A stretch of DNA of 64,000 nucleotides from a gamma proteobacterium HIMB55 (GTDB lineage: Bacteria; Pseudomonadota; Gammaproteobacteria; Pseudomonadales; Halieaceae), in assembly GCA_000227505.4 (NCBI GenBank), contig AGIF02000001.1, positions 516,035 through 580,034 on the forward strand. Direction: 5' to 3'. Under the pieces are notes generated by a model that worked only from the letters and a program-made list of their open reading frames with translations, was not told the origin of the DNA and searched no databases. Of this stretch, positions 8,928-18,232 are shown piece after piece (the first letter of the stretch is position 1; every line of letters begins with the position of its first letter). Position numbers and translations under genes: made by a program.

Positions 8928-9618
8928 GTGTCCGCTTAAAAGCCTTGGAAGCGGGTCGGCAGCAGAAGTAAAGGCTTCACAAAGGGGCTTCACCTTGGTC
9001 GAAGTACTGATCGCAATGGCGATAACGGCGTTTGTTTCGGTGCTTTCCTATCAGACCTTATCTACTGCCATCACAGGTATTGAATCGGCGCGTGATGCGT
9101 CCGAGCGCCTCCACGAAATTAATCGCGCTTTCACCGTCATGTCACGTGATATTCGGCAAATAGCGAATCGACCGGTTGTCGACGAGTTCGGGCAACTTGC
9201 CTCCGCTGTCTCGGGCGGACCACTCGCGCGTGATCCACTGCGGCTCACTCGGTCGGGATGGCACAACAGCACGGGCGCACCGCGTAGCACGCTGCAACGC
9301 GTAGCCTATCGCCTTGAGGAAGGGCAGCTTTTACGGCTGACTTACCCGGTGCTTGACCGAACCACGGCCATCGAACCGATCGAAACCGTGTTGTTGAATG
9401 AGGTTGATACGCTCGAGTTTAGGTTCTTGCCGACGATCAACGATCTTGAGGTCGATCGTAATCAGGCGATTGATCGACGATTTTGGCAGGAAAATTGGTT
9501 GGCAGAAGTCGGTTTTACCAATCAGCTAATCATGCCTCCTGCGGCCATAGAAATGCGCATTACCTTGGCTGACTGGGGTGAATTGGAGCGACTTTATGTC
9601 ATGCCAGCCTTCGAATAA
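8914..9618 (+). CDS. gspJ: Minor pseudopilin GspJ
   Basis: A minor pseudopilin that forms the pseudopilus tip with GspI and GspK. 234 aa from the ATG at 8914, which has GGAGGGG five bases upstream and overlaps the end of gspI. The leader is 25 residues, ending in RG before FTLVEVLIAMAITAFVSVLSYQ, and the C-terminal domain carries GspJ features (VLLNEVDTLEFRF, PAAIEMRITL). gspK begins inside its 3' end. Confidence 0.9.
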   Translation: MQQGRCPLKSLGSGSAAEVKASQRGFTLVEVLIAMAITAFVSVLSYQTLSTAITGIESARDASERLHEINRAFTVMSRDIRQIANRPVVDEFGQLASAVSGGPLARDPLRLTRSGWHNSTGAPRSTLQRVAYRLEEGQLLRLTYPVLDRTTAIEPIETVLLNEVDTLEFRFLPTINDLEVDRNQAIDRRFWQENWLAEVGFTNQLIMPPAAIEMRITLADWGELERLYVMPAFE

Positions 9619-10717
9619 GTCGCAAAAATCGAGGGAGGTTCAGCGAGGTGCAGCCTTGGTCATTGCGCTCCTGGTCTTCGCGCTGGCCGCGGCGCTGATG
9701 GTGGGGGTTCAACGAGACTTCACGCTTCAGCTGCAGCGCAGCACGAATACGTTTTTTGCCGAGCAAGGCTGGTCCTTTTTGCTGGGGGCGGAGTCCCTGG
9801 CTGAGTTGGCCCTACGACTCGATGCAGATGAGGACGGGCGCAGCGACACGCCTGTGGATTCACTCTTGGAGGTTTGGGCACAGCCGCAGGCACCATTTCC
9901 GCTCGATGGTATTGGCTTCTTGAGTGGCGATCTCTATGACCTTCAGGGCAGATTCAATTTAAATGGTTTGGTGGAATCTCCACGCCAGCCGGGAGGACAA
10001 CGCACCGGCGAGGGAGCACCTGACGGGCAAGGCCCGGGTGCTGAAGAACAGGATGCGCCACCACCTGTTAACGAATCAAACGATCCATCCAAGCGACTGA
10101 ATACACAGCAGCGTGTGTTTCTCCGGCTACTCCTCTCGATTGAAGAAGCCGAACTTAATCGGGGCGAGGCTATGCGATTGGTCGAGCGGGTCTCAGACTT
10201 TATCGACGCGGACCGCACTCCACGCTTGGATGGTGCTGAGTCCGAGGTCTATCTCACCTCAGCTTTCCCTTATAGGCCGCCCAATCGGCCGCTGGCCAGT
10301 GTGAGTGAGTTGCGCGCGGTTGATGGCATAACGCCTGAGCTCTACACGCTTATCGCACCCTACTTAACGGTGTGGCCTGTGGAGGGGAGTAAAGTGAATA
10401 TTTTGACTGCGCCACCTCAACTTCTGGCTGCATTAGCGGGAGACGATGCTTTCGAGCCACTCGCGTCGCAGGAGGTTGCCCGGATCGTCGAGTTGAGATC
10501 AGAGGGCATGATTACCGACGTGGACACCTATTTATCGGACGCACTTTTTACCAACTCAACGACGACAGAGCTGCGTGAGATGATCGACGTCAAATCTGAT
10601 TGGTTCTTGCTCGATGCACGCGTTGATATTGCCGACCGCGAGAGACGATTGTACAGCGTACTTCACAGGCAAGGTCGGGGGGTGTCCGTAGTGCACCGCA
10701 CCGAGGGGGAGTTGTAA
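9596..10717 (+). CDS. gspK: Minor pseudopilin GspK
   Basis: The large tip pseudopilin, 373 aa from the ATG at 9596 (GGAG five bases upstream; overlaps gspJ by 23 nt). It has the helix AALVIALLVFALAAALMVGVQ with Ala in place of Phe at the cleavage site and no Glu5, both normal for GspK. The family insertion domain follows, with SDFIDADRTPRLDGAE and the SAM-like SVSELRAVDGITPELYTLIAPYLTV. A Gly/Pro/Glu-rich disordered insertion lies at about 130-160. The stop codon TAA shares a base with the ATG of a 58-codon frame (see 10717-10893). Confidence 0.92.
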   Translation: MSCQPSNKSQKSREVQRGAALVIALLVFALAAALMVGVQRDFTLQLQRSTNTFFAEQGWSFLLGAESLAELALRLDADEDGRSDTPVDSLLEVWAQPQAPFPLDGIGFLSGDLYDLQGRFNLNGLVESPRQPGGQRTGEGAPDGQGPGAEEQDAPPPVNESNDPSKRLNTQQRVFLRLLLSIEEAELNRGEAMRLVERVSDFIDADRTPRLDGAESEVYLTSAFPYRPPNRPLASVSELRAVDGITPELYTLIAPYLTVWPVEGSKVNILTAPPQLLAALAGDDAFEPLASQEVARIVELRSEGMITDVDTYLSDALFTNSTTTELREMIDVKSDWFLLDARVDIADRERRLYSVLHRQGRGVSVVHRTEGEL

Positions 10718-10893
10718 TGGCCCTTCGTTATTTTGAATTTACGCCCGTGGTCAAGGTCGATGCTCTCAATGGACCTAACGTATTTTGGGAGCGGTTCGAG
10801 GGCGTCTGCAATTCTTACTCAGCTCACACCAAGCTCCGCAGATCGCTTACACTACACCCAAGGGCTGCCTGGGGGCGGCCTAGATATCGATGA
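10717..10893 (+). CDS. Candidate small protein (58 aa) between gspK and gspL
   Basis: The ATG overlaps the gspK stop (TAATG) and the TGA overlaps the gspL ATG (ATGA), so the frame is stitched exactly into the operon, and gspK ends in GAGGGGGAG, a usable ribosome binding site. The product begins MALRYFEFTPVVKVD and ends in a basic tail (RAAWGRPRYR); there is no signal peptide or membrane helix and I recognise no family. Against it, codon use near the 3' end includes rare AGA, AGG and CTA. Its role may simply be to carry ribosomes to gspL. The 177-bp spacer also contains a TACACT motif that could be a weak internal promoter. Confidence 0.35.
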   Translation: MALRYFEFTPVVKVDALNGPNVFWERFEGVCNSYSAHTKLRRSLTLHPRAAWGRPRYR

Positions 10894-12059
10894 GGCCTAA
10901 CAGCGAGATGCAAACCGAAAATCCCAGCGTTGTGATTTGGCAGGATGATGTCCCTGTCTTGTGGCGAGCGGGCGCGCTTGAGGCGGAAGCGATTTCTGAT
11001 GAGACCGTTTTACCCCAAAGCGTTGTAATTGGCCTCCCCAGCGACGATGTCAGAACTGCCTTACTTGAGGTGTCCGCAGATGAGCGGAAACATCTTGCGA
11101 GCTCGTTGCCCTTTATGATGGAAGAGCAGGTGGCGGATGACGTTGACGATCTCCACTTTGTCTCCGTACCAGTTAGCGAAGAAAATTATCTGGTTGCGTT
11201 CACGCGCAAGGCGCAAATGACGGCATGGATTGAGGCGCTGCCGGGCTCAGAGGAGCTCAAACGGTTTAGCCCTGAGGCACTGTGTCTGCCCATTCAAGAG
11301 GGCGAGTGCTGCATTGTCGCTAACGGGGAAGAGGCAATACTGCGCTGGAGCGAATCTCAGGGTGCACGAGTGGATCTTAGCCTGTTATCGATAATCATCG
11401 ATTCTCTTGCTGACATCCCCAGCTCTCTCGTTATTTATGGCACAGACCGTGAAGCCGTGATGGCTCATTTAAGCGAGGAGCAAGCTGCGCGTGTTGACTG
11501 GCGACAGGGTGGTTGGGGAGCGCTCCTCATGCTGTCGCAAACGTCCTCGCCCATCAATCTTCGCCAAGGCGTCTTTGCGCCTCGTCTACCGCTAGGCAAA
11601 TGGTGGAATATTTGGAAAGCCGTTGCGATTGCAGCGGGACTCGCGATGACACTGCAATTCGTTGCGGATCTCTCGCAGTACCAGACCTTGAAGAGTCGCA
11701 ACCTCGAGCTGCGCTCCGCGATCCAAGATAGCTACCGAAAAGCGAACCCTCGGGGTGCAGTGGTCGATGTAGAAAAGCAATTGAATCGACAGCTCTCCGA
11801 ATTTGCGGGTGGAGACGGCGTCGCTGCCTTTACGCCGCGGCTGGTTGATGTGGTGACGGCAACACTTGCGCACGATGGACGCGTGACTTCAGTCAATTAC
11901 AGCGCGGGACAGCTCAGGCTTAATTTGACCGCGGACAATTTTGCAGCGGTCGAGCGAATTAGGCAGCAGCTTGAGCAGTCAGGCTTGAAAGCGACCTTAG
12001 AAACATCGAATGCTCGCGGCGACGAAGTTCGAGCACGCCTGCGCGTGGAGGTGTCGTGA
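10890..12059 (+). CDS. gspL: Type II secretion platform protein GspL
   Basis: A bitopic inner-membrane protein that anchors the GspE ATPase. 389 aa with an actin-like cytoplasmic domain (about 8-235), one membrane helix at about 243-262 (WKAVAIAAGLAMTLQFVA) and a periplasmic ferredoxin-like domain at about 300-389 that pairs with GspM. The start codon overlaps the stop of the preceding small frame, and an in-frame TAG just upstream rules out a longer product. The stop overlaps gspM. Confidence 0.88.
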   Translation: MRPNSEMQTENPSVVIWQDDVPVLWRAGALEAEAISDETVLPQSVVIGLPSDDVRTALLEVSADERKHLASSLPFMMEEQVADDVDDLHFVSVPVSEENYLVAFTRKAQMTAWIEALPGSEELKRFSPEALCLPIQEGECCIVANGEEAILRWSESQGARVDLSLLSIIIDSLADIPSSLVIYGTDREAVMAHLSEEQAARVDWRQGGWGALLMLSQTSSPINLRQGVFAPRLPLGKWWNIWKAVAIAAGLAMTLQFVADLSQYQTLKSRNLELRSAIQDSYRKANPRGAVVDVEKQLNRQLSEFAGGDGVAAFTPRLVDVVTATLAHDGRVTSVNYSAGQLRLNLTADNFAAVERIRQQLEQSGLKATLETSNARGDEVRARLRVEVS

Positions 12060-12526
12060 TGCGAGAGTGGTTTAACGCACAAACACAACGAGATCAGATA
12101 GCGCTGATTGCTTTAGTGGGAGCCGTTGCGCTGTACAGTCTTTTGACCTTCGCACTGCTGCCTGCGAGCGAGGCACGCAGTCAAATGGCGGCAAATAACA
12201 CCGCTGCAACTGCTCAGCTCGGACGTGTTGAAGCCAAGGTGAGTCAACTACTAGACCTTCGCGCGAATAGCGAATCCGGCCAAAACCAAAATCTATCCTC
12301 CACTCTCAGTGCAGCCGCGCAAAACGCAGGGCTTATCGTCAAGCGACTTCAGCCCAACAGTCGGGGTGAAGTACAAGTACGATTTGAAAGTGTCGAATTC
12401 GACGCGCTGCTGCAATGGCTACAGACCGTTGAGGGTAATGAGGGTTTGAGAATTGTTGACGCATCGGTGAGTGATGCGGGTCGATCGGGTGGTGTAAACG
12501 CCACGCTCCGAGTTCGGGAGCAGTAG
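12059..12526 (+). CDS. gspM: Type II secretion protein GspM
   Basis: A small bitopic protein that stabilises GspL. 155 aa with a short cytoplasmic start (MREWFNAQTQRDQ), a membrane helix at about 14-36, a coiled-coil segment and a C-terminal ferredoxin-like domain (VQVRFESVEFDALLQWLQ). The ATG at 12059 shares its first base with the gspL stop and has GGAGGT upstream. The stop overlaps the GTG of gspN. Confidence 0.88.
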   Translation: MREWFNAQTQRDQIALIALVGAVALYSLLTFALLPASEARSQMAANNTAATAQLGRVEAKVSQLLDLRANSESGQNQNLSSTLSAAAQNAGLIVKRLQPNSRGEVQVRFESVEFDALLQWLQTVEGNEGLRIVDASVSDAGRSGGVNATLRVREQ

Positions 12527-13266
12527 TGTCTAATCGTCGATCCCTCGCAGTGGCAGCGACTGCGTTATTCTCGCTGTTATTAGTCGCACGTCTCCCTGCC
12601 TCGATCGCTACGGCGCTCGCGCCACCAACGGTTATCGCTAATAACCCCTCAGGCACTCTTTGGCGCGGAAATGCTGCACACGTTCAGGTCTCCGTGAACG
12701 GTCAGTGGTTTGCGCTTGGCAATGTCGATTGGCAGCTACACCCAATGGGTGTGTTGTTTGGCGATGTGCTCACACTTAAATCATCGTGGGGAAGGCAGCA
12801 GCTTGATCTGTCTGCTGGTGTCGCATTCAAGGGTGATGTGACAGTGTCCGATGCCTCCATAAGAGCAGATATCTCCTGGGTTAAAAACCTTCTACCGCTG
12901 TTTGTTGCTGGCGACCTCACAGCCGATATTAAAAGGCTTCGAGTCACCGCTGCTGGTGTGCCTGAGGAAATAACAGGGCGAATTGTTTGGGAAAATGCCG
13001 CCTGGCAAGCTATGGGGGGCGATGTATCTCTGGGCACCTATGCCATCGATATTACGACAACCGAGCAAGGCATTTCGGGCAAGGTGGTGACACTCAAAGG
13101 CGCACTCGATCTCACCGGTGAATTCATACTCAAAGGTGACCGTTACTCGGTTACAGCCGATCTCTCTGGTACCGCAGCGCGCAACGAGGCATTTCAACAA
13201 GCCATCGCGTTAATGGCCGTACCTACAGAAAGTGGCTACCGCATCGATTTAAGCGGTACACTCTAG
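12526..13266 (+). CDS. gspN: Type II secretion protein GspN
   Basis: A 246-aa protein with one N-terminal membrane helix (about 4-27) and a periplasmic beta-rich domain; LWRGNAAHVQVSVNG and LGNVDWQLHPMGVLFGDV are the typical GspN repeats. GspN is accessory and absent from many type II systems. The GTG start overlaps the gspM stop (TAGTG). It closes the operon; a 48-bp gap follows, with no clear terminator, before the next gene on the same strand. Confidence 0.88.
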   Translation: MSNRRSLAVAATALFSLLLVARLPASIATALAPPTVIANNPSGTLWRGNAAHVQVSVNGQWFALGNVDWQLHPMGVLFGDVLTLKSSWGRQQLDLSAGVAFKGDVTVSDASIRADISWVKNLLPLFVAGDLTADIKRLRVTAAGVPEEITGRIVWENAAWQAMGGDVSLGTYAIDITTTEQGISGKVVTLKGALDLTGEFILKGDRYSVTADLSGTAARNEAFQQAIALMAVPTESGYRIDLSGTL

Positions 13267-13314
13267 TCAAAGCGGGCTCTGGGGCCTTCCTACCAATAAA
13301 AAAAGCAAAGTGAG

Positions 13315-14607
13315 ATGCCTATGAAGTTCTGGCAGACGCTTGTAGTACTTCTCATAGCGGGAGGTGTTATGTCGACAGCAGCGAGTGAAACCCCTCCGGT
13401 GATGGATGGCTTTCCGCCATCTGCGGAATCGCAGGTTACAAAGAAGAATCAACGCAACTGGCCCTACAGCCAATGGGCTTTCCAAAATTTCGGGGCCCCC
13501 AACAACACCGTCATGGTCCCGCGTGCCGGTGAGATCCATCATTTTCCCAGAGATGAGAGTCGACTGAGCAGTTTTGAAGTCGACGGAAAGTCGCTGGCAG
13601 ACGTTTTTGAGGCAAATGCAGCCGACGCACTTGTCGTGATTCACGGCGACACCTTGGTACACGAGTCCTACTGGAACGGTATGGACGCGCACCGCCAGCA
13701 TATTTGGTATTCGATGACCAAGTCCTTGGTTAGCAGCATTGCCGGACTGCTCGTTGAGAGTGGGCAACTTGATCTTACGAAGAGCCCTTCAGACTACATT
13801 CCTGAACTCGAGGGAAGTGCCTTTGACCGCGTCACTGTACAGCAGGTTTTAGACCACGCGAGCGGCCTCGCCTTTGAGGAGAATTACGTCGATCCGAAAA
13901 GTGATTTTTTCCTCTACTACGCTCCGGCGTTGAACCTTGGGTATTTGCGCGGCGCGGCAGATCTTCAGCCTGGCGAGTCCGATATATACGGTGTTTATGA
14001 CTTCCTGACGAAGTTTGTTCAGCCCGATCCCGAGACACCACCAGGCTATCGTTTCGATTACAACTCTGCCAATGCGGACGTTCTGGGTTGGTTAGTTTCT
14101 CGTTTGATGGATAAGCCACTCAATGATGTTATTCGTGACGAGGTGTGGGCAAAGTTAGGCACCGAGCACGACGCCTTTATTGCGGTTGATCGCGCTTACA
14201 TCCCCGTGGCTACGGGCGGCTATAACGCCACCGCGCGAGATGCAGCACGTTTTGGTGTCATGATTCGTGACAAGGGCGTGTTTCGTGGCGAGCGCGTCCT
14301 GCCGGCCTCGTGGCTAGAGCACATGGTTGCTGTCAAAGACAGCGACCGAAAGGCGATGGCGCGCAACCCAAATTACTCGCAGGCTGATTGGATCGCCTAC
14401 CAAGATATGTGGTGGATCCTCGATGATCAGGCTGAGGAGTTTTGTGCGGTTGGTATTCATGGGCAGGTAATTTACGTGAACCGAAGCACCGATACGGTCA
14501 TGGTTTGGTTCTCGAGTCAGCCTGACGCAGCCTCAACCTTAGCACCTGAATTTCCCATTAAACTCGATGCGGCGCGACGTGCTGCAAGCTATCTAGCGGA
14601 GCAATAA
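13315..14607 (+). CDS. Exported serine hydrolase, beta-lactamase / 6-aminohexanoate-dimer hydrolase-like
   Basis: 430 aa with a signal peptide (about 1-23, WQTLVVLLIAGGVMSTAAS). The class C beta-lactamase/esterase fold is marked by SMTK (nucleophile Ser133, Lys136), the Tyr motif in FDYNSANADVLGWL (Tyr249) and GIHGQ in place of KTG. The GIHGQ ending and the IWYSMTKS context resemble NylB-type amide hydrolases and EstB-like esterases more than true beta-lactamases. The substrate is unknown. Three bases separate it from a sodium symporter gene, suggesting that its small product (an amino acid or similar) is imported. It could also act on peptidoglycan fragments or esters. Confidence 0.8.
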   Translation: MPMKFWQTLVVLLIAGGVMSTAASETPPVMDGFPPSAESQVTKKNQRNWPYSQWAFQNFGAPNNTVMVPRAGEIHHFPRDESRLSSFEVDGKSLADVFEANAADALVVIHGDTLVHESYWNGMDAHRQHIWYSMTKSLVSSIAGLLVESGQLDLTKSPSDYIPELEGSAFDRVTVQQVLDHASGLAFEENYVDPKSDFFLYYAPALNLGYLRGAADLQPGESDIYGVYDFLTKFVQPDPETPPGYRFDYNSANADVLGWLVSRLMDKPLNDVIRDEVWAKLGTEHDAFIAVDRAYIPVATGGYNATARDAARFGVMIRDKGVFRGERVLPASWLEHMVAVKDSDRKAMARNPNYSQADWIAYQDMWWILDDQAEEFCAVGIHGQVIYVNRSTDTVMVWFSSQPDAASTLAPEFPIKLDAARRAASYLAEQ

Positions 14608-14610
14608 CAC

Positions 14611-15951
14611 ATGGCAGCAGGAACTCCCGTTTGGTCTAGCCGATTCGCCTTTATCATGGCGAGTGTCGGTTTTGCCGTAGGCCTCGGAAACATTTGGCGC
14701 CTCCCCTATGTCACCGGCGAAAACGGTGGCGGAGCATTTGTATTGGTTTACCTGTTGTTTGTTTTTGCCATTGGCGTGCCCTGCGTTATGGCGGAACTCA
14801 TGGTAGGTCGACGTGGACAATCGAGTCCCTCGAAGTCTATGGCGACGGTTGCTGAGGAGAGCGGGCGCAGTCGACTCTGGGGTGGTGTTGGTGGCCTCGG
14901 TGTTTTTACTGCCTATACGATTTCAATCACGTACGCGGTCGTTGTGGGTTGGGTGCTTTGGTACTTGATTCAGGCGTTGATGACAGGTTTCGCCGGGTAC
15001 GACGCGGCTATGGCAACGAGCTCATTCAACGGTCTACTGGACGACGGCTCCACCATGTTGATCATGACCATTCTGGGCAACTTGATCGTCGGTGGCATTA
15101 TCTACGCAGGCGTCACGGGTGGTATCGAGCGCGCCGTGACCTTCATGATGCCCCTACTTTTTGCACTGCTTGTCGGCTTGGGCATCTACAACATGTTCGC
15201 TGGAGGTTTTGGTGAGACGCTGAGCTGGCTGTTTACACCTGATTTCAGCAAGATTGATGGGCCCGTTTTACTCGCGGCGGTAGGTCAAGCGTTCTTCTCG
15301 ATCGGCGTGGGTATGGGTGGAATGATGGCTTACGGCTCTTATCTACCTGCGAATTTTTCCATTACCCGCGGCGCGATGATGATCGTGCTTGCTGACACTT
15401 TGGTTGCGCTGCTCGCGGGCTTTGTTGTCTTCCCGATGGTCTTTAATTACGGCCTCGACATGGCGGGCGGTGCGGGACTTATCTTCCAGACCTTGCCAGT
15501 TGCGTTCGCGCAAATGCCTGGCGGACATATCTTCGCAGTTTTGTTCTTCGTCATGTTATCGGTTGCTGGCATAACCTCGATGGTGGGCTTACTGGAGGCC
15601 GTTACTAGTTGGACCGATCAGAAGACAACGCTGGGTCGCGAGATGAGCGCCGTCGTAGTGGTGGGTTCGGTCACGTTCTGCAGTATCGCTTCGGTGTTCT
15701 CCTACAACGTTTGGCAGGATTACACGCTCTTTGGAATGAACTTCAATGCGGCATCCGAAGGTCTTTACGACAAGATTACGCTGCCCTTGGGCGGCTTGCT
15801 GATTGCGCTCTTTGTCGGATGGTTTATGAAACGTGACTTCGCGTTTTCAGAACTGGCAACCACTGAGCAGACTTTTGGTATTTGGCAATTGCTACTTAAA
15901 TTCGTTGTGGTGCCCGCAATCGCCATCATTCTTATCACGGGGTTGGTGTAA
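14611..15951 (+). CDS. SNF-family sodium-dependent transporter
   Basis: An inner-membrane symporter of the neurotransmitter:sodium symporter (LeuT-like) family. 446 aa with about 11-12 membrane helices. The N-terminal signature ASVGFAVGLGNIWRLPYVTGENGGGAF matches the sodium and substrate site of TM1, and the unwound TM6 region is FFSIGVGMGGMMAYGSYLP. Prokaryotic members carry amino acids such as tryptophan, tyrosine or leucine; the substrate is not readable here. AGCGGAG upstream is the ribosome binding site. It sits three bases after the hydrolase and three bases before a second sodium symporter. Confidence 0.92.
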   Translation: MAAGTPVWSSRFAFIMASVGFAVGLGNIWRLPYVTGENGGGAFVLVYLLFVFAIGVPCVMAELMVGRRGQSSPSKSMATVAEESGRSRLWGGVGGLGVFTAYTISITYAVVVGWVLWYLIQALMTGFAGYDAAMATSSFNGLLDDGSTMLIMTILGNLIVGGIIYAGVTGGIERAVTFMMPLLFALLVGLGIYNMFAGGFGETLSWLFTPDFSKIDGPVLLAAVGQAFFSIGVGMGGMMAYGSYLPANFSITRGAMMIVLADTLVALLAGFVVFPMVFNYGLDMAGGAGLIFQTLPVAFAQMPGGHIFAVLFFVMLSVAGITSMVGLLEAVTSWTDQKTTLGREMSAVVVVGSVTFCSIASVFSYNVWQDYTLFGMNFNAASEGLYDKITLPLGGLLIALFVGWFMKRDFAFSELATTEQTFGIWQLLLKFVVVPAIAIILITGLV

Positions 15952-15954
15952 ACC

Positions 15955-17340
15955 ATGCTAGCAACAGTTACGGATTGGTTGTGGTCTTATGTGCTCATCG
16001 TGGCACTTCTTGCGGTAGGCATTCGTCTCACGGTGGCGGCCCGGTTTGTGCAGGTACGGTTATTCCGCGAAATGTTCCGCGGTCTTTCGGGTGGCTTCAG
16101 CGGCACTGAGAAGGGGTTATCGAGCTTCCAGGCGCTGGTTGTCAGCGTCGCTGGTCGCGTAGGCGGCGGGAATATCGCAGGCGTCGCTGTTGCGATCACG
16201 CTTGGCGGTCCCGGCGCGTTGTTTTGGATGTGGCTGATTGCGCTAATCGGCATGGCGACAAGTTTGTTCGAATGTGCACTCGCGCAGCTCTACAAACAAA
16301 GCGATGGTTCGGAGACCTTCCGCGGCGGTCCTGCCTACTTCATGCGGCAGGGACTGGGCTGGACAACCATGCCCGTTATTTACTCTGCACTGCTCTTGGT
16401 GACAATTGGCTTTGGCTTTAATGCCGTCCAGACATACTCGGTCACTAACTCGATCGAGTCTGCTTTCGATATTCCCACTTGGCAGAGTGGTGTGGTGCTT
16501 ACCGCTGTCATGGCAGTCATTTTGTTTGGTGGTATCCGACGGCTCGCTGCGGTTTCGCAAGTCATCGTGCCCGTTATGGTCGTGGGTTATTTTGCATTGG
16601 CTATCAGCATCTTAATTGCCAACATCAGTGAGGTGCCTGCGGCACTTGCCATGATTTTCAAATCGGCCTTTGGCTTGGAGCAAGTTGTCGGCGGTGGGGT
16701 TGCGGCGGCGATTATGCAGGGTGCTCGACGCGGATTATTTTCTAACGAGGCGGGCCTAGGAACGATACCTAACGTTGCGGCTACAGCTGATGTAAAACAC
16801 CCCATTGCTCAAGGTCTGGTTCAGAGTCTGAGTGTTTTCATCGATACGATTGTCCTCTGTACCTGCACAGCACTCATTATTCTTCTGTCCTCCGCCTACC
16901 AACCTGATGCAATCAACCCTCAAGGCGTGGTTCTTACTCAGCTGGCCGTGGCTGAGCAGCTGGGTGGCTGGGGCGAATCCTTGGTAAGCGTGTTCTTGGT
17001 GCTGTTTGCTACCACGACGATTGCCTACAACTGTTACCTCGGTGAAAACAGTATCGCCTATTTCTCAAAGCGCCCGACATGGGCGATTCCGGCGTTTCGC
17101 ATCTCGGTACTGATGATGATTGCTTGGGCCTCTGTTCAAGACTTGGGGACCGTGTTTAGCTTCTCTGATCTGACCATGGCGCTATTGGCTCTCACCAACT
17201 TGCTCGCCCTATGGTATCTGGCGCCGATTGGCATGAAGCTGCTCAAAGACTTCGAGGCGCAATTGAGATCGGGCGGTACTCCGGTTTTCAAACGCGATCT
17301 GCTACCTGAAGAGAAGCTCGACGAGCGCAGCTGGTCATAG
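15955..17340 (+). CDS. AGCS-family alanine/glycine:sodium symporter
   Basis: 461 aa, about 11 membrane helices. Family motifs include VVSVAGRVGGGNIAGVA near the N-terminus and GARRGLFSNEAGLGTIPNVA in the middle, both conserved in AlsT/DagA/AgcS. The usual GTG in the first motif is replaced by GGG. It transports alanine or glycine with sodium or protons in characterised members. It is the second sodium-coupled symporter in tandem, so the unit probably imports more than one amino-acid-like compound. Confidence 0.9.
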   Translation: MLATVTDWLWSYVLIVALLAVGIRLTVAARFVQVRLFREMFRGLSGGFSGTEKGLSSFQALVVSVAGRVGGGNIAGVAVAITLGGPGALFWMWLIALIGMATSLFECALAQLYKQSDGSETFRGGPAYFMRQGLGWTTMPVIYSALLLVTIGFGFNAVQTYSVTNSIESAFDIPTWQSGVVLTAVMAVILFGGIRRLAAVSQVIVPVMVVGYFALAISILIANISEVPAALAMIFKSAFGLEQVVGGGVAAAIMQGARRGLFSNEAGLGTIPNVAATADVKHPIAQGLVQSLSVFIDTIVLCTCTALIILLSSAYQPDAINPQGVVLTQLAVAEQLGGWGESLVSVFLVLFATTTIAYNCYLGENSIAYFSKRPTWAIPAFRISVLMMIAWASVQDLGTVFSFSDLTMALLALTNLLALWYLAPIGMKLLKDFEAQLRSGGTPVFKRDLLPEEKLDERSWS

Positions 17341-17360
17341 AGCGAATAGCGAGTCTGGTT

Positions 17361-18212
17361 ATGGAAGGCAAGCACGTTGTTATCACTGGGCCAACCGCAG
17401 GCATTGGCAGGGCAAGTGCTCTTGTATTGGCCGCGCAAGGCGCGCAACTGACGCTTCTTTGCCGAAACCTTGAGAAGGGGCGGGAAGTCGCAGATGAGAT
17501 TGCCTCAGCGGGTGGACTGACACCTAATGTGATTCTCATGGATATGTCGCGTCTCGACAGCGTGCGCTCGGCTGCTAACAGCGTTCTCGAAGTTGGCCAA
17601 CCAATCGATGTACTCCTCAACAACGCGGGGCTTATGAACTCGCATCGCAGAGAGACCGTTGACGGCTACGAAGAGACCATGGCGGTAAACCACTTTGCGC
17701 CTTTTCTGCTAACCGGATTGCTCTTGCCGGCCATCAAGTCTGTCGGACGTGGTGCTCGTATTGTGAACGTGGCCTCAGGGGCTCATAAATTTGTAAAAGG
17801 CATGCAGTTCGATGATCTTCAGTCTGAGAACGAATTCAAGATGTTTAACGTCTACGGCAGATCGAAGCTAGCCAATATGCTCTTCACCCGCTCGCTCGCT
17901 GCACGGCTTGAGGCGGATGGGATAACCGTCAACTGCCTGCATCCAGGAGCGGTTTCTACCAGCATAGGTAAACAGCATGGCGAGTGGCTGGCGACAATTC
18001 TTCACGCCATACTTAAACCCTTCTTTCGCGGTCCTCTGAAAGGCGCGGAGACTTCGCTATATCTCTGCACTAGTCCAGAGGTCGCTAACATCTCCGGCGC
18101 TTATTTCGATAACTGCAAAAAGGTCGACCCTAAACCGTGGGCTGAGGATGATGTTGCGGCGGAACGACTATGGGTATTATCCGAGGAATGTGTGGGCTTT
18201 AAGTATTCTTAG
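17361..18212 (+). CDS. Short-chain dehydrogenase/reductase
   Basis: 283 aa, a classical SDR with NAD(P)-binding TGPTAGIG at residues 9-16, NNAG at about 91, catalytic Ser in NVASGAH and YGRSK (Tyr and Lys). The long form, with HPGAVSTSI and a C-terminal YFDNCKKVDPKPWAEDD segment, resembles retinol-dehydrogenase-like SDRs. The substrate cannot be stated. It is 20 nt behind the AGCS symporter and likely the last gene of that unit. Confidence 0.88.
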   Translation: MEGKHVVITGPTAGIGRASALVLAAQGAQLTLLCRNLEKGREVADEIASAGGLTPNVILMDMSRLDSVRSAANSVLEVGQPIDVLLNNAGLMNSHRRETVDGYEETMAVNHFAPFLLTGLLLPAIKSVGRGARIVNVASGAHKFVKGMQFDDLQSENEFKMFNVYGRSKLANMLFTRSLAARLEADGITVNCLHPGAVSTSIGKQHGEWLATILHAILKPFFRGPLKGAETSLYLCTSPEVANISGAYFDNCKKVDPKPWAEDDVAAERLWVLSEECVGFKYS

Positions 18213-18232
18213 CTCTTAGCCCGTAGTCCTTA

